Notes: a model not told the origin generated them from the sequence alone. A DNA stretch of 64,000 bases from Pseudomonas sp. RIT-562 (GCF_026241895.1 NZ_JAPJIV010000008.1:124001-188000), one strand, 5' to 3'. Shown: positions 21,691 through 39,187, counted from the stretch's first letter. Numbers and translations are program-made.

Positions 21691-21735
21691 CCTTGAAACG
21701 CCGTCGAACAGCGGCGTTGAAAGTGTCCAGCTAAC

Positions 21736-21756
21736 AAAAAGCCCCTTAAAAGGGGC
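21736..21756 (-). terminator. Terminator after tRNA-fMet
   Basis: AGCCCCTT (21740-21747) pairs with AAGGGGCT (21749-21756); the A-run at 21736-21740 gives a T-tract on the minus strand. It lies just 3' of the initiator tRNA. The loop as drawn is one base, so the real stem is probably six base pairs. Confidence 0.75.
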
Positions 21757-21765
21757 TCCTTAAAC

Positions 21766-21842
<77 letters not shown>

Positions 21843-21905
21843 ACAAAGCTGGGGCGGAAGTATACGACCGATCCCTTGCAGGGTCAATGTAACCTTCCAC
21901 CTACA

Positions 21906-21927
21906 AGAAAGCCCGCAACAGCGGGCT
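21906..21927 (-). terminator. Terminator after tRNA-Leu
   Basis: Stem AGCCCGC (21910-21916) / GCGGGCT (21921-21927), loop AACA, then TTTC on the minus strand. It separates tRNA-Leu from tRNA-fMet. Confidence 0.7.
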
Positions 21928-21938
21928 CTCCTGATAAT

Positions 21939-22024
21939 TGGTACCGAGAAGGGGACTCGAACCCCTACACCCTATGGGCACAACCACCTCAAGGTTGCGT
22001 GTCTACCAATTCCACCACCTCGGC
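21939..22024 (-). tRNA. tRNA-Leu (anticodon GAG)
   Basis: 86-nt class II tRNA with encoded CCA. It starts GCCGAGG, has anticodon stem CAACC/GGTTG with loop TTGAGGT (anticodon GAG), a long variable arm and the T arm GGTTCGAGTCC. It follows secG by 22 bases. Confidence 0.97.
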
Positions 22025-22046
22025 AATACTACGTTTGAAACCCTTC

Positions 22047-22430
22047 TTACTTCTGCTCTTGAGCTGGAGGCACGTCAGTCGCTGGAGTAGCCGACTTTTG
22101 CTCTTGAAGCACCGGTACATCATCAGAAGCCGGTTGTTGCTTTGGCACTTCCAACACTGCTGGATTTGGCAAACCTACTTGAGTCAGCTGGTGAGCTTTC
22201 TCTTTAGCAAAGTAACCTAACCCTAAGCTGGTTATGAAGAAACCTGCGGCAAGTATAGCAGTAAACTTACTAAGAAAGGTAGAGGAACCTTGGCTTCCGA
22301 ACACAGTATTTGAAGCACCTGCTCCGAAAGACGCGCCAGCATCCGCACCTTTACCCTGCTGCAGCAAAACCAGAGCAACTACGCCCAATGCACCCAGCAG
22401 ATGAAAAACGACTACGACTGTTTCCAGCAT
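22047..22430 (-). CDS. secG: Preprotein translocase subunit SecG
   Basis: 127-residue inner-membrane subunit of the SecYEG channel. Two membrane segments flank the conserved [21 protein letters not shown] loop, followed by a Pro/Gln-rich cytoplasmic tail. The ATG at 22428-22430 gives [15 protein letters not shown]. It lies 4 bases after tpiA. Confidence 0.95.
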   Translation of the reverse strand: MLETVVVVFHLLGALGVVALVLLQQGKGADAGASFGAGASNTVFGSQGSSTFLSKFTAILAAGFFITSLGLGYFAKEKAHQLTQVGLPNPAVLEVPKQQPASDDVPVLQEQKSATPATDVPPAQEQK

Positions 22431-22434
22431 TTTT

Positions 22435-23190
22435 TCAGTTTCCCGCGGCGCGAATGATCGCACCGAACTCATCTGCATTCAGGGAAGCTCCACCAATGAG
22501 CCCCCCATCGATATCCGGCATGCCGAACAGTTCGACCGCATTGGCCGCCTTCACGCTGCCGCCGTATAGAAGCCGCACACCTTGTGCGACTTCAGAATTT
22601 TCTGCCGCCAACTGCGCGCGGATGGCTGCGTGCACATCCTGCGCCTGTTGCGGCGAAGCAGTCAGCCCGGTGCCAATGGCCCAGACCGGCTCGTAAGCGA
22701 TTACTGCCTTTGCAAATACTTCGACACCCAGCTTCGCTATGACGCTGCCCAGCTGATGCCCGACAACCTCAAGCGTTTTACCGGCCTCGCGCTGCTCAAG
22801 GGTTTCCCCTATACACAACACCGGAATCAAGCCACATGCCTGTGCCGCTGCAAACTTGCGAATGAGTGTTTCATCACTCTCGCCGATGATCTGGCGCCGC
22901 TCGGAATGCCCGACGAGCACCAGGGAGCAACCTTCATCAGCCAGCTGACTCGGTGCAATCTCACCGGTCAACGCACCTTGCTTGGATTCCACCGCAGCGT
23001 TCTGCGCGCCGACCTTGATCGACTTGCTTTCCAGACCATCAATCACTTGATTGATATGCAGGAAAGACGGGAATACCGCAACATCAACACCGCTCGGCAA
23101 GGCCAGATTACCCAAGCCTTTGATCAGCTCAGCGACGCTGGCGCGGGTACCGTGCATCTTCCAGTTACCAGCTACCATAGGGCGACGCAT
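22435..23190 (-). CDS. tpiA: Triosephosphate isomerase
   Basis: Interconverts dihydroxyacetone phosphate and glyceraldehyde 3-phosphate. 251 residues: N-terminal [10 protein letters not shown] (catalytic Lys), GHSERR (catalytic His), [10 protein letters not shown] (catalytic Glu) and LLYGGSVK. Located between glmM and secG. Confidence 0.97.
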   Translation of the reverse strand: MRRPMVAGNWKMHGTRASVAELIKGLGNLALPSGVDVAVFPSFLHINQVIDGLESKSIKVGAQNAAVESKQGALTGEIAPSQLADEGCSLVLVGHSERRQIIGESDETLIRKFAAAQACGLIPVLCIGETLEQREAGKTLEVVGHQLGSVIAKLGVEVFAKAVIAYEPVWAIGTGLTASPQQAQDVHAAIRAQLAAENSEVAQGVRLLYGGSVKAANAVELFGMPDIDGGLIGGASLNADEFGAIIRAAGN

Positions 23191-23256
23191 GCTGTACCTC
23201 GTCGGTCAAAGTGGGCGCAGATGTTACCCAACACAATCAAGGCTGGCAAGCCGAAT

Positions 23257-24594
23257 TCAGGCAGAAACTTCAGTAACCAGCTTTGCCAGCTCTTCCGCAT
23301 AGCCGCGAACCTGGGTTTCGTCCTCGCCTTCGACCATTACACGCACTAGCGGCTCGGTACCGGACTTGCGCAACAGCACACGCCCACGACCCGCCATGGC
23401 ATCAGTTACACGCTGACTGGCCTCTTTGACAGCCGGATGCTCAAGCGGGTTGGCACCGCCGCCAAAACGCACATTGATCAGCACCTGAGGGCACTTGCGC
23501 AACGCTTGACGTGCTTGGGCGAGACCTTCGGAGCGAGTCTTGAGCGCCATCAGCACCTGCAACGCGGCAATGATTGCGTCACCGGTAGTGGTGTGGCTGA
23601 AGCAGACGATATGCCCGGAATTTTCGCCACCCACCAGCCAGTTGCGCTCCAACAGGTCAGCGATGACGTACCGATCGCCGACGTTGGCCCGCACAAAAGG
23701 AATGGACAAGTCGGCCAGGGCCAGTTCCAGCCCCAGGTTACTCATCAAGGTGCCGACTACGCCGCCCTGCAGCTTGTCGCGCTCATGCAGGTCGCGAGCA
23801 ATGATATAGAGCAGCTCGTCACCGTCAACAATGGCACCGGTGTGATCAACCATCAGCACCCGGTCGCCATCGCCATCAAAGGCGATACCCAGGTCGGCGT
23901 GCTCGGCCAGCACTGCGGCCTGCAGCTGGCCCATATGGGTCGAGCCGCAATTGTCGTTGATGTTCAGACCGTTGGGCTGAGCGGAAAGCACCACGACTTC
24001 GGCGCCCAGCTCACGGAATACGCTCGGAGCCACTTTGTAGGTCGCGCCGTGGGCGCAGTCGAGCACGATCTTCAGCCCAGTGAAGCTGGTACCGGTCGGC
24101 ACGCTGCTTTTGCAAAATTCGATATAACGACCCGAGGCATCGTTGATACGCGAAACCTTGCCGATCTTGCTCGATTCAACCACAGTCATCGGGGTGTCGA
24201 GCAGCTCTTCGATCATCAGCTCGACTTCATCCGGGAGCTTGGTGCCCTTGCCGGAGAAAAATTTGATGCCGTTGTCATCGTGAGGGTTGTGCGAGGCACT
24301 GATCACGATCCCGGCTTCCGCATGGAACGTACGCGTCAGATAGGCAATGGCGGGCGTTGGCATCGGCCCCAGCAGCATCACATCGGCTCCGGCCGACGTC
24401 AGGCCAGCCTCCAGCGCCGATTCAAACATGTACCCGGAAATGCGCGTGTCCTTGCCCACCAGCACCTTGCAGGCGCCCATCTTGCGGAACGCCATGCCCG
24501 CCGCCCAGCCGAGCTTGAGCATGAAATCGGGGGTAATAGGGTATTCGCCGACTCGACCGCGAATGCCGTCGGTACCAAAGTATTTCTTAGTCAT
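23257..24594 (-). CDS. glmM: Phosphoglucosamine mutase
   Basis: Converts glucosamine 6-phosphate to glucosamine 1-phosphate for peptidoglycan and lipopolysaccharide precursors. 445 residues beginning [11 protein letters not shown]; phospho-Ser loop [12 protein letters not shown] near 100; metal loop DGDGDR; late [12 protein letters not shown]. The ATG at 24592-24594 gives the family start; an upstream frame adds 5 codons. It lies 17 bases after folP. Confidence 0.96.
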   Translation of the reverse strand: MTKKYFGTDGIRGRVGEYPITPDFMLKLGWAAGMAFRKMGACKVLVGKDTRISGYMFESALEAGLTSAGADVMLLGPMPTPAIAYLTRTFHAEAGIVISASHNPHDDNGIKFFSGKGTKLPDEVELMIEELLDTPMTVVESSKIGKVSRINDASGRYIEFCKSSVPTGTSFTGLKIVLDCAHGATYKVAPSVFRELGAEVVVLSAQPNGLNINDNCGSTHMGQLQAAVLAEHADLGIAFDGDGDRVLMVDHTGAIVDGDELLYIIARDLHERDKLQGGVVGTLMSNLGLELALADLSIPFVRANVGDRYVIADLLERNWLVGGENSGHIVCFSHTTTGDAIIAALQVLMALKTRSEGLAQARQALRKCPQVLINVRFGGGANPLEHPAVKEASQRVTDAMAGRGRVLLRKSGTEPLVRVMVEGEDETQVRGYAEELAKLVTEVSA

Positions 24595-24611
24595 AAGTTG
24601 CTCCATCACTC

Positions 24612-25463
24612 TTATTCGGCTGTTTCAACGGCGGCAATCATCCGCACGACATCAATTGTTTCGGCTACATCATGGACGCGCAATATACGCGCTCCCTTGG
24701 CGCACGCCAGGGCCGCAAGCGCAAGACCGCCATAAAGGCGCTCCCCGACCGGACGATTCAAGGCGTGACCGATCATGCTCTTGCGCGAAACCCCTACCAA
24801 CAGTGGGCGCCCCAAGGCATGCAAAGCTTCCATGTGCTTGAACAAGCTTAGATTGTGCTGCAGGGTTTTGGCGAAACCGAATCCCGGATCCAGGATGACC
24901 CGCTCAGCTGGAATTCCAACCAGTGCACACTGGGCCATCCGTTCGGCAAGAAACTCGCCGACCTCCCGGGTGACATCCTGGTAATGCGGATCATCCTGCA
25001 TGTCGCCAGGCTCACCCAGCATATGCATCAGGCACACGGGCAGGCCGGTAGCAGCAGCAGCATCCAGGGCACCTTCACGGCGCAGCGAGCGCACATCATT
25101 GATCAACCCCGCCCCCAGTCGCGCAGTTTCGCGCATGACTGCCGGAGTGGAAGTATCCACCGAGATGATGACATCGAGCTCGCTGTTGATGCGCTCGACG
25201 ATAGGCGCTACGCGCTCGATCTCCTCGAGAGGAGAAACCGCCCTGGCACCCGGCCGGGTGGATTCACCACCGACATCGATCAGCGTCGCGCCGGCCACCA
25301 CCATCGCCTCAGCGTGGCGCAAGGCCGCATCGAGCTGGCTGTATCGGCCACCGTCGGAAAAGGAGTCGGGAGTAACATTGAGAATGCCCATGACATGCGT
25401 ATGGGCCAAATCAAGAACCCGGTTGCCGCAAGGCAACCGGGTCGAGGACTGAACAGAAGTCAT
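24612..25463 (-). CDS. folP: Dihydropteroate synthase
   Basis: Folate enzyme that joins p-aminobenzoate to the pterin pyrophosphate, and the sulfonamide target. 283 residues with [66 protein letters not shown] and a final RVHDVAET. It lies 8 bases after ftsH, in the usual ftsH-folP-glmM order. Confidence 0.96.
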   Translation of the reverse strand: MTSVQSSTRLPCGNRVLDLAHTHVMGILNVTPDSFSDGGRYSQLDAALRHAEAMVVAGATLIDVGGESTRPGARAVSPLEEIERVAPIVERINSELDVIISVDTSTPAVMRETARLGAGLINDVRSLRREGALDAAAATGLPVCLMHMLGEPGDMQDDPHYQDVTREVGEFLAERMAQCALVGIPAERVILDPGFGFAKTLQHNLSLFKHMEALHALGRPLLVGVSRKSMIGHALNRPVGERLYGGLALAALACAKGARILRVHDVAETIDVVRMIAAVETAE

Positions 25464-25471
25464 TTCAAACC

Positions 25472-27382
25472 TTAAACGTCAGCAGCAGGACCGCCGATCG
25501 GTGTTTCCGGGCGCGGATCCTGCACTGCCGGAGGAGTACCGGAAGTGCCTGTACCACCCGACCAGTCGCGAGGCTCGCGAGGCGTACGACCCGCCATGAT
25601 GTCGTCAATCTGATCAGCATCGATCGTCTCGTACTTCATCAGGGCATCAGCCATCGCGTCGAGCTTGTCACGGTTATCCGTGAGGATCTGCTTGGCGGTG
25701 CCGTAGCACTGGTCAATGATGCTGCGAACTTCGGAGTCGATCAGCTTGGCCGTTTCACCAGAGAAGCTAGCACTCTGACCGCCACCGCCGCGACCGAGGA
25801 ACACTTCACCCTCTTCTTCGGCATACATCAACGGACCGAGTTTTTCCGAAAGGCCCCACTTGGTCACCATGTTTCGCGCAATTTGGCTGGCACGCATGAT
25901 GTCGTTGGAAGCGCCGGTGGTCACTCCGTCGAAGCCCAAGGTCATTTCTTCAGCGATACGACCGCCGTACAGTGAGCAGATCTGGCTGATCAACGCACGC
26001 TTGGAGAGGCTGTAGCGATCTTCTTCCGGCAGGAACATGGTCACACCCAGCGCACGACCGCGCGGGATGATGGAGACCTTGTAGACCGGATCGTGCTCAG
26101 GCACTACACGGCCGACAATGGCGTGGCCAGCTTCGTGATAAGCGGTGTTTTGTTTCTCTTTCTCGGACATGACCATGGATTTGCGCTCGGCGCCCATCAT
26201 GATCTTGTCCTTGGCCAGCTCGAATTCTTTCATTTCGACGATGCGCTTGCCGGTACGGGCAGCGAACAACGACGCTTCGTTCACCAGGTTGGCCAGGTCG
26301 GCACCGGAGAAACCAGGAGTACCACGGGCAATGACCGCAGGAGCGACGTCGTCACCCATTGGCACTTTGCGCATGTGCACTTTGAGAATCTGCTCGCGAC
26401 CACGAATGTCCGGCAGGCCTACCACCACCTGACGGTCAAAACGACCCGGACGCAACAACGCAGGGTCCAGTACGTCCGGACGGTTGGTTGCGGCAATCAC
26501 GATGATGCCGTCATTCATTTCGAAGCCGTCCATCTCTACCAGCAACTGGTTGAGAGTCTGCTCGCGCTCGTCGTGACCACCACCCATGCCGGCGCCACGA
26601 TGGCGACCGACGGCGTCGATTTCATCGATGAAGATGATGCAAGGCGCATGCTTCTTGGCCTGCTCGAACATGTCACGAACACGGCTCGCACCCACGCCGA
26701 CGAACATCTCGACGAAGTCGGAGCCGGAAATGGTAAAGAACGGCACCTTGGCTTCGCCGGCAATCGCCTTGGCCAGCAAGGTTTTACCGGTACCTGGAGG
26801 ACCGACCATCAGCACACCGCGAGGAATGCGGCCACCCAGGCGCTGGAACTTGCCCGGATCACGGAGGAATTCGACCAGTTCGCCGACTTCTTCCTTGGCT
26901 TCGTCACAACCGGCAACGTCAGCCAACGTGGTCTTGACCTGATCCTCGGACAGCAGGCGAGCCTTGCTCTTGCCGAAGCTCATCGGCCCGCCCTTGCCCC
27001 CAGCGCCGCCCTGCATCTGGCGCATGAAGAACATGAACACGGCGATGATCACCAGGATCGGGAAGCTGGCCACGAGGAGTTGAGTCCAGATGCTTTGCTG
27101 CTCAGGCTGCTTGCCTTCGACTACGACGTGGTTGTCCACGAGGTCACCGATCAGACCGTTGTCCTGGATTGCCGGACGAATGGTCTTGAAGCTGTCGCCA
27201 TCGCTGCGCTTGCCGGTGATGACATAACCATCAACGGCTACGCGCTCGACCTTGCCATCCTTGACCTGCTGGATGAAGTCGGAATAGTTGAGGGTCTGCG
27301 GCTCGTTAGGGCTGGAGAAGTTGTTCATCACCGTCACCAGGACTGCCGCGATGATCAACCACAGGATCAGATTCTTTGCCAT
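25472..27382 (-). CDS. ftsH: ATP-dependent zinc metalloprotease FtsH
   Basis: Membrane-anchored AAA+ protease that degrades unfolded membrane proteins and regulators such as RpoH and LpxC. About 636 residues: two N-terminal membrane segments flanking a small periplasmic domain, Walker A GPPGTGKT, Walker [15 protein letters not shown] region, zinc site HEAGH, and a disordered Pro/Gly tail. Start choice: ATG at 27380-27382 gives the usual MAKNLILW, but GAGGG is well spaced (7 bases) for an in-frame TTG at 27389-27391, which would add three residues. Confidence 0.95.
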   Translation of the reverse strand: MAKNLILWLIIAAVLVTVMNNFSSPNEPQTLNYSDFIQQVKDGKVERVAVDGYVITGKRSDGDSFKTIRPAIQDNGLIGDLVDNHVVVEGKQPEQQSIWTQLLVASFPILVIIAVFMFFMRQMQGGAGGKGGPMSFGKSKARLLSEDQVKTTLADVAGCDEAKEEVGELVEFLRDPGKFQRLGGRIPRGVLMVGPPGTGKTLLAKAIAGEAKVPFFTISGSDFVEMFVGVGASRVRDMFEQAKKHAPCIIFIDEIDAVGRHRGAGMGGGHDEREQTLNQLLVEMDGFEMNDGIIVIAATNRPDVLDPALLRPGRFDRQVVVGLPDIRGREQILKVHMRKVPMGDDVAPAVIARGTPGFSGADLANLVNEASLFAARTGKRIVEMKEFELAKDKIMMGAERKSMVMSEKEKQNTAYHEAGHAIVGRVVPEHDPVYKVSIIPRGRALGVTMFLPEEDRYSLSKRALISQICSLYGGRIAEEMTLGFDGVTTGASNDIMRASQIARNMVTKWGLSEKLGPLMYAEEEGEVFLGRGGGGQSASFSGETAKLIDSEVRSIIDQCYGTAKQILTDNRDKLDAMADALMKYETIDADQIDDIMAGRTPREPRDWSGGTGTSGTPPAVQDPRPETPIGGPAADV

Positions 27383-27584
27383 ATCGTTCAATTAACTACC
27401 CTCTGAAGCAAGCTCCGCTAATGGCGCGCGCTTCGCATGATATTCACCGGCCTAACTTACTACATTACGTACGGCTCTGGCAGGCGCCGTCTGTAACCCT
27501 TTGTGAAACACTTTCTACACAATATTCGCTATTGCCCACGGGGCGAAATACGAAAATCCTATCGACCCGCATAAAAACGTCGAT

Positions 27585-28214
27585 TTACTCGCTACGGCCG
27601 CGATAGCCCCAAGCCAGCATATATTGCTCGCGGGAACTGCCACGGGACGAGTCCGGCTTGATCATCTGGACCTTGTCGAATTTCTGACGAGCATCCTTCA
27701 CGTAAGCATCAAACCCTTCGCCCTGGAACACCTTGATCACGAAATTACCACCCGGCTTGAGTATCCGAGCCGCTAGATCAAGAGCCAGCTCACACAGGAA
27801 CATGGCTTTTGGCATATCCACTTCGGGCGTACCACTCATATTGGGGGCCATATCGGAAATCACAAGGTCCACCTGCGAATTACCCACGGCTTCGAGAATC
27901 TCAGCGAGCACCTTGTCCTCGGTGAAGTCACCCTGGATGAAAGTCACATCCGGGATGCTGTCCATTTCCAGGATGTCCGAGGCGATCAGACGGCCCTGGC
28001 CGCCGATCAACCGGCTGGTGACCTGCGACCAGCCGCCGGGCGCCGCACCCAGGTCGACAACGCTCATCCCCGGACGGATCAGTTTATATTTCTCCTGGAC
28101 CTCCAGGAGCTTGTAACTCGCACGCGAGCGGTAGCCATCCTTCTGCGCCTGCTTCACATAGGGATCATTGACATGTCTTTGCAGCCACTTAAGGCTTGTC
28201 TTGGAACGGGCCAC
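27585..28214 (-). CDS. rlmE: 23S rRNA (uridine-2'-O-)-methyltransferase RlmE
   Basis: 209-residue SAM-dependent enzyme that methylates U2552 of 23S rRNA on the 50S subunit. SAM-binding motif [13 protein letters not shown], catalytic Asp in [10 protein letters not shown], and Lys in [10 protein letters not shown]. It precedes ftsH and is divergent from yhbY, the classic arrangement. Confidence 0.96.
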   Translation of the reverse strand: MARSKTSLKWLQRHVNDPYVKQAQKDGYRSRASYKLLEVQEKYKLIRPGMSVVDLGAAPGGWSQVTSRLIGGQGRLIASDILEMDSIPDVTFIQGDFTEDKVLAEILEAVGNSQVDLVISDMAPNMSGTPEVDMPKAMFLCELALDLAARILKPGGNFVIKVFQGEGFDAYVKDARQKFDKVQMIKPDSSRGSSREQYMLAWGYRGRSE

Positions 28215-28319
28215 GGGCCACCTCTAAAATAAAACGGGTCGTGATTAACTGGGCGGTCCCGGACTCGCTCGGGTAAACTGGCCGCCGCTTTTTACAAGAT
28301 CAGACGCAGGGGTCAGATT

Positions 28320-28628
28320 ATGCCGCTCAAACCAGAGCAGAAGAAACAATACAAATCCATTGGCCACCATCTGAAACCAGTTTTGACTGTGGCTGACAAC
28401 GGTTTGACTGAAGGTGTGTTAGCCGAACTTGAACGCGCGCTGGCGGATCACGAGCTGATTAAAATCAAGCTCAACATCCTCGATCGCGAATCCCGCCTGG
28501 CCACCGTTGCAGAAATTTGCAAGGCCGGCAAAGCGGACCTGGTTCAGGTCATCGGCAAGATGGCACTGATTTACCGCAAGAACTTCAGCGTCAACAAGCA
28601 GCTGTCGAACGTCCATCGCTTCGCGTGA
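28320..28628 (+). CDS. yhbY: Ribosome assembly RNA-binding protein YhbY
   Basis: 102-residue CRM-domain protein that binds 50S precursors. It starts MPLKPEQKKQYKSIGHHLKP, with VLTVADNGLTEGVLAELERAL, the CRM fold GxxG-like turn and the C-terminal VIGKMALIYRKN. Divergent from rlmE across about 105 bases. Confidence 0.93.
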   Translation: MPLKPEQKKQYKSIGHHLKPVLTVADNGLTEGVLAELERALADHELIKIKLNILDRESRLATVAEICKAGKADLVQVIGKMALIYRKNFSVNKQLSNVHRFA

Positions 28629-28637
28629 TGACAAGGG

Positions 28638-29042
28638 TCAAGGGTGTGCTTCGCGCACCCTGCCACTCCATCCTGGCACCGGCTGCAGGACCAACACCAG
28701 CCCCGAAAACCCCAGGACCAGATAGCTGAACACCTGCCAGCGCACGGCATCCGGCCAACCGAAACGCGCTACGACGAACATCCCGCACGCATACAACGCC
28801 ATCAACAGCAGTTGCCCGCGAATATCGCGCCATAGACTGGCAAGGCCCTCGGCCTGAACCAGCACCAAAGCCTGAAAAATTAAACACGCTGCGGCAAATG
28901 CCACCATCAGCGCATTGAGCATGCCTGCAATTTCGTCGATCAGCAGCGGCGCCAAGCCAATCCCGCCCAGCACCGGCAGCAGACCGATATGTAACAGCCA
29001 CAGGCCGCCCACCCATAACATCTGGGTCAGCTGCCAAAGCAT
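28638..29042 (-). CDS. DUF4149 domain-containing membrane protein
   Basis: About 134 residues with four predicted membrane helices (MLWVGGLWLLHIGLLPVLG; MLNALMVAFAAACLIFQAL; LLLMALYACGMFVVA; YLVLGFSGLVLVL). Function unknown. The ATG at 29040-29042 abuts a GC-rich hairpin with no visible ribosome site; upstream in-frame starts at 29102 or 29117 overlap the greA end. The start is therefore uncertain, and low or coupled translation is likely. Confidence 0.8.
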   Translation of the reverse strand: MLWQLTQMLWVGGLWLLHIGLLPVLGGIGLAPLLIDEIAGMLNALMVAFAAACLIFQALVLVQAEGLASLWRDIRGQLLLMALYACGMFVVARFGWPDAVRWQVFSYLVLGFSGLVLVLQPVPGWSGRVREAHP

Positions 29043-29043
29043 G

Positions 29044-29066
29044 GCGCCCGCACGAAGCGGGCGCCT
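29044..29066 (-). other. GC hairpin between greA and the DUF4149 gene
   Basis: GCGCCCGC / GCGGGCGC arms with loop ACGAA on the plus strand. No T-tract follows; the DUF4149 ATG is the next codon. It could be a weak greA terminator or occlude the ribosome site of the next gene. Confidence 0.6.
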
Positions 29067-29073
29067 TGGCTCA

Positions 29074-29546
29074 TCAGATGTGGCGAACTTCGACAATCTC
29101 ATACTCGATAACGCCACCCGGCGTCTTCACGGCAACCACGTCACCCTCTTCCTTGGCAATCAAGGCGCGGGCCAGTGGCGAACCGACCGAAATCTTGCCG
29201 AGCTTGAAGTCAGCTTCGTCTTCACCAACGATGTGGTAAGTGACGCGCTCATCCGTCTCGACGTTGGCGATTTCAACGGTGGTGCCGAAGATCACTTTGC
29301 CAGTATGAGGAATGGAGGTGACGTCGATGATAACCTGATTCTGAATCCGGCCTTCGATGTCACGAATCCGCGCCTCGACCATGCCCTGCTGCTCGCGGGC
29401 AGCGTGGTACTCGGCGTTTTCCTTCAGGTCACCCAATTCGCGGGCCGTCCCGATGTCCTGGCTGAGCTTCGGACGAACGACCTTGGTCAGGTGAGTGTGT
29501 TCTTCTTCCAGGGCTTTCGCGCCCTGGACAGTCATTGGGTACTTGA

Positions 29547-29550
<4 letters not shown>
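29074..29550 (-). CDS. greA: Transcription elongation factor GreA
   Basis: 158-residue factor that rescues backtracked RNA polymerase by stimulating transcript cleavage. N-terminal coiled coil ([17 protein letters not shown] with the acidic tip) and a C-terminal FKBP-like domain ([18 protein letters not shown]). Its ATG overlaps the carB stop (ATGA), so it is coupled to carB. Confidence 0.97.
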
Positions 29551-32768
<3,218 letters not shown>

Positions 32769-32886
32769 GGGTTTGTCACTCAAATCCGCAGGTCAGTCGG
32801 CAAGCCGTCTTGTTCAATCTGTGAAGCCTTGAGGGGGTCGCCGGTGTCGGGACCACCCTCAAGCTTTGCTGCATCAGTGCCAGCGA

Positions 32887-34023
32887 TTAACGTCGCTTGG
32901 CCATCTCGTTGATGAAGCGATCGAACAATGGCGCTACGTCGTTCGGGCCAGGGCTGGCTTCCGGGTGACCCTGGAAGCTGAAGGCGCTCTTGTCGGTACG
33001 CTCGATGCCTTGCAGGGTGCCGTCGAACAGCGATTTGTGGATCGCGCGCACGTTGGCTGGCAGGGTCGCTTCGTCTACCGCAAAACCGTGGTTCTGGCTG
33101 GTGATCATCACTACGCCGCTATCCAGGTCCTGCACCGGGTGGTTGGCACCGTGGTGGCCGTGGCCCATTTTCAGGGTCTTGGCGCCGGAGGCCAGGGCCA
33201 GCAGCTGGTGACCGAGGCAGATACCGAATACCGGAATCTCGGTTTCCAGCACGTCCTTGATCGCCTGGATCGCGTAGTCGCATGGCTCCGGATCGCCCGG
33301 GCCGTTGGACAGGAACACGCCATCCGGCTTCAGCGCCAGTACATCGGCAGCAGGGGTCTGGGCCGGCACCACGGTCACGCGGCAACCGCGCTCGACCAGC
33401 ATGCGCAGGATGTTCAGCTTCACGCCGTAGTCGTAGGCAACCACGTGGTATGGCAGCTCGGAAGCGTCGATGGTGGCGTGGCTGTCGGTTTTCAGGTCCC
33501 AGACAGTCGAGCGCCATTCGTACTGCTCTTTGGTGCTGACGACTTTCGCCAGGTCCATGCCCTTCAGGCCAGGGAAGCCCTGGGCAGCGGCAATGGCGGC
33601 TTCTTCGGAGATGTTGTCGCCGGCCATGATGCAGCCGTTCTGTGCACCTTTCTCACGCAGGATACGGGTCAGGCGACGGGTGTCGATACCGGCGATGGCC
33701 ACGACATTGTTGGCTTTCAGGTAATCGGCCAGGGACATCGTGTTGCGCCAGTTGCTCGCAACCAGTGGCAAGTCACGGATGACCAGGCCAGCGGACCAGA
33801 CGCGGTCGGACTCGGCATCTTCCGGCGTGGTGCCGGTGTTGCCGATGTGCGGGTAGGTCAGGGTAACGATCTGTTGGGCGTAGGAAGGATCGGTAAGGAT
33901 TTCCTGATAGCCGGTCATGGCGGTATTGAACACCACCTCACCAACGGTTTGACCGTCGGCTCCAATTGCTTCGCCGCGAAAAATGCTGCCATCAGCAAGG
34001 GCGAGTATGGCTGGCTTAGTCAA
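32887..34023 (-). CDS. carA: Carbamoyl-phosphate synthase small subunit
   Basis: Glutamine amidotransferase subunit, 378 residues, that releases ammonia for CarB. N-terminal CPSase_sm_chain domain ([14 protein letters not shown]) and a class I amidotransferase domain with the nucleophile in FGICLGHQ and the late His in [11 protein letters not shown]. The start is TTG at 34021-34023: GGGAGG is 5-6 bases upstream and the product starts [12 protein letters not shown], matching relatives. Confidence 0.96.
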   Translation of the reverse strand: MTKPAILALADGSIFRGEAIGADGQTVGEVVFNTAMTGYQEILTDPSYAQQIVTLTYPHIGNTGTTPEDAESDRVWSAGLVIRDLPLVASNWRNTMSLADYLKANNVVAIAGIDTRRLTRILREKGAQNGCIMAGDNISEEAAIAAAQGFPGLKGMDLAKVVSTKEQYEWRSTVWDLKTDSHATIDASELPYHVVAYDYGVKLNILRMLVERGCRVTVVPAQTPAADVLALKPDGVFLSNGPGDPEPCDYAIQAIKDVLETEIPVFGICLGHQLLALASGAKTLKMGHGHHGANHPVQDLDSGVVMITSQNHGFAVDEATLPANVRAIHKSLFDGTLQGIERTDKSAFSFQGHPEASPGPNDVAPLFDRFINEMAKRR

Positions 34024-34171
34024 GAAGACCTCCCGTAAATAAAGCCTGAAAGGGCGATCGCAGGTGTAAAAAAGCGGAGTGACGTATGGACACGTCACCC
34101 CGCTCATTCACTGAATTATTCTGCGCGCTTTTAGTGAACACACTAAAGCTGTAGCTTACAGAAAAAGGCAT
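34016..34171 (-). CDS. Possible leader peptide upstream of carA
   Basis: A 51-codon frame ([15 protein letters not shown]...) starts 5' of the hairpin at 34074-34103, reads through it, and ends 8 bases inside carA. The early codons are rich in Phe, Tyr and Ser. No convincing ribosome site precedes the ATG at 34169-34171. The position suits a leader peptide that couples translation to attenuation; it may equally be chance. Confidence 0.3.
   Translation of the reverse strand: MPFSVSYSFSVFTKSAQNNSVNERGDVSIRHSAFLHLRSPFQALFTGGLLD
34068..34103 (-). terminator. Terminator-like hairpin in the carA leader (candidate attenuator)
   Basis: 12-bp stem (GCGGGGTGACGT with ACGTCACTCCGC on the minus strand, one G-T pair), 6-base loop, then TTTTTT. 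It lies 44 bases before carA and 130 bases after the dapB terminator, so it is either an attenuator of carAB or a second dapB terminator. Confidence 0.8.
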
Positions 34172-34232
34172 TTTTGGTCTACCGCCAATGAGCCTTAAAG
34201 GCCGGAGAATGCGACAGGACGTCGCTTGGCGG

Positions 34233-34271
34233 AGTAAAACCGGGCTCAAACGCTGCGCGCGAGCCCGGTTT
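34233..34271 (-). terminator. Terminator after dapB
   Basis: 11-bp stem AAACCGGGCTC (34237-34247) / GAGCCCGGTTT (34261-34271) that starts 10 bases after the dapB stop, followed by TTTT on the minus strand. Confidence 0.85.
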
Positions 34272-34281
34272 CGGGTGCATC

Positions 34282-36220
<1,939 letters not shown>

Positions 36221-36443
36221 AAGTCTTTGCACTCTTGAGGACGTCCGGCAAACCTCTCCTGAGCCTTGCCAAACTCGTTGAGCCCCAATACAGGCCCGGA
36301 CCCAACTCACGTCAATTCAACGATCCTGGTCTTTGATTCATTGCGGTACTTTCGGCACGAAAAGCAGGAGCATCCTCGGCCATACCACCAACACGCGAAC
36401 GCTGTCGCATGCTGTAAAAATTCTCGTACTCCAGACACGCCAA

Positions 36444-36463
36444 CGCGGGAGCAGGCTCCCGCG
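36444..36463. repeat. REP-like palindrome between dnaK and dnaJ
   Basis: CGCGGGAG (36444-36451) pairs with CTCCCGCG (36456-36463). The GGGAGC core is that of Pseudomonas REPs. There is no T-tract, so a terminator is unlikely. The rest of the 297-base gap shows nothing I can name. Confidence 0.55.
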
Positions 36464-36517
36464 CGGCGACATCCTACCAGTCACCGCCTTAAGGCAGTCA
36501 ACCGGGCGACCAACAAC

Positions 36518-38434
<1,917 letters not shown>

Positions 38435-38512
38435 GTTAACTCTCCCGAAACTTTGGATTTGGTTGCCGCAGCAGTGGTGGCTAACTGCGGTAGCACTTAA
38501 ACGCTTGACTTC

Positions 38513-38541
38513 TAAATGGGGGCCTTGCGGCTAATTTCAAG
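38513..38541 (-). promoter_or_regulatory. RpoH (sigma-32) promoter of dnaK
   Basis: On the minus strand CTTGAA (38536-38541), a 14-base spacer and CCCCATTTA (38513-38521) match the heat-shock consensus CTTGAA-N13-17-CCCCATNTA. The -35 overlaps the grpE stop codon. It would let dnaK be transcribed independently of grpE. Confidence 0.85.
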
Positions 38542-39103
38542 CCTGCTCATCAATAGAAGGCGAAACTGGCGCAGGTGCCTTGCTGACCACGACCATGGCC
38601 GGGCGCAGCAGACGACCGTTGAGCTGGTAGCCCTTCTGAAACACCTTGAGCACGCTGTTCGGCTCTACATCGGCGCTTTCCTGCATGGCCATCGCCTGAT
38701 GATGAACGGCGTTGAACGGTTCGCCATGCGGGTCGATCGCTTCCAGCTGATAACGCTTCAGGGTGTCCTGGAACATTTTCAGGGTTAGCTCGATGCCTTC
38801 GCGCATTGGACGGATGCTTTCGTCGTCCGGGCTGGACAACTCCAGGCCACGCTCCAGGCTGTCGATAATCGGCAGCAGGTCGCTGGCGAATTTTTCCAGG
38901 GCGAATTTATGAGCCTTTTCTACATCCTGCTCGGCGCGACGGCGGACGTTCTGCAGATCGGCGGCTACACGCAAAGCCTGATCCTGCGCGCCTGCCAGTT
39001 GCTCTTCGAGCACTTGTACACGGGTCGCCAGGTCATCGCCCGAAGTCTCGGGCGCCTGATTGGCGTCTGGATTTTGCGTATCCACTGTCTGTTCGTCAGC
39101 CAT
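38537..39103 (-). CDS. grpE: Nucleotide exchange factor GrpE
   Basis: 188-residue dimeric exchange factor for DnaK. Acidic N-terminus, a long coiled coil (about 25-85), then the beta domain with [27 protein letters not shown]. First gene of grpE-dnaK-dnaJ-dapB, preceded by a sequence-perfect RpoH promoter. Confidence 0.97.
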   Translation of the reverse strand: MADEQTVDTQNPDANQAPETSGDDLATRVQVLEEQLAGAQDQALRVAADLQNVRRRAEQDVEKAHKFALEKFASDLLPIIDSLERGLELSSPDDESIRPMREGIELTLKMFQDTLKRYQLEAIDPHGEPFNAVHHQAMAMQESADVEPNSVLKVFQKGYQLNGRLLRPAMVVVSKAPAPVSPSIDEQA

Positions 39104-39155
39104 AGATTTCTCCTTTCAATTACGTCCGCGAGCTCAACTCGCGCTTCTGCCCAGC

Positions 39156-39187
39156 TATATGGGGCCGCAGAAACAGGCTTCAAGGGG
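39156..39187 (-). promoter_or_regulatory. RpoH (sigma-32) promoter of grpE
   Basis: On the minus strand CCCCTTGAA (39179-39187), 14 bases, then CCCCATATA (39156-39164). Both boxes are perfect matches to the heat-shock consensus. It lies about 53 bases upstream of grpE. Confidence 0.9.

Noticed and set aside
36221..36350. RpoH promoter directly before dnaJ
   Set aside because: GTTGAA is present on the minus strand but no CCCCATNTA-like -10 at the right spacing.
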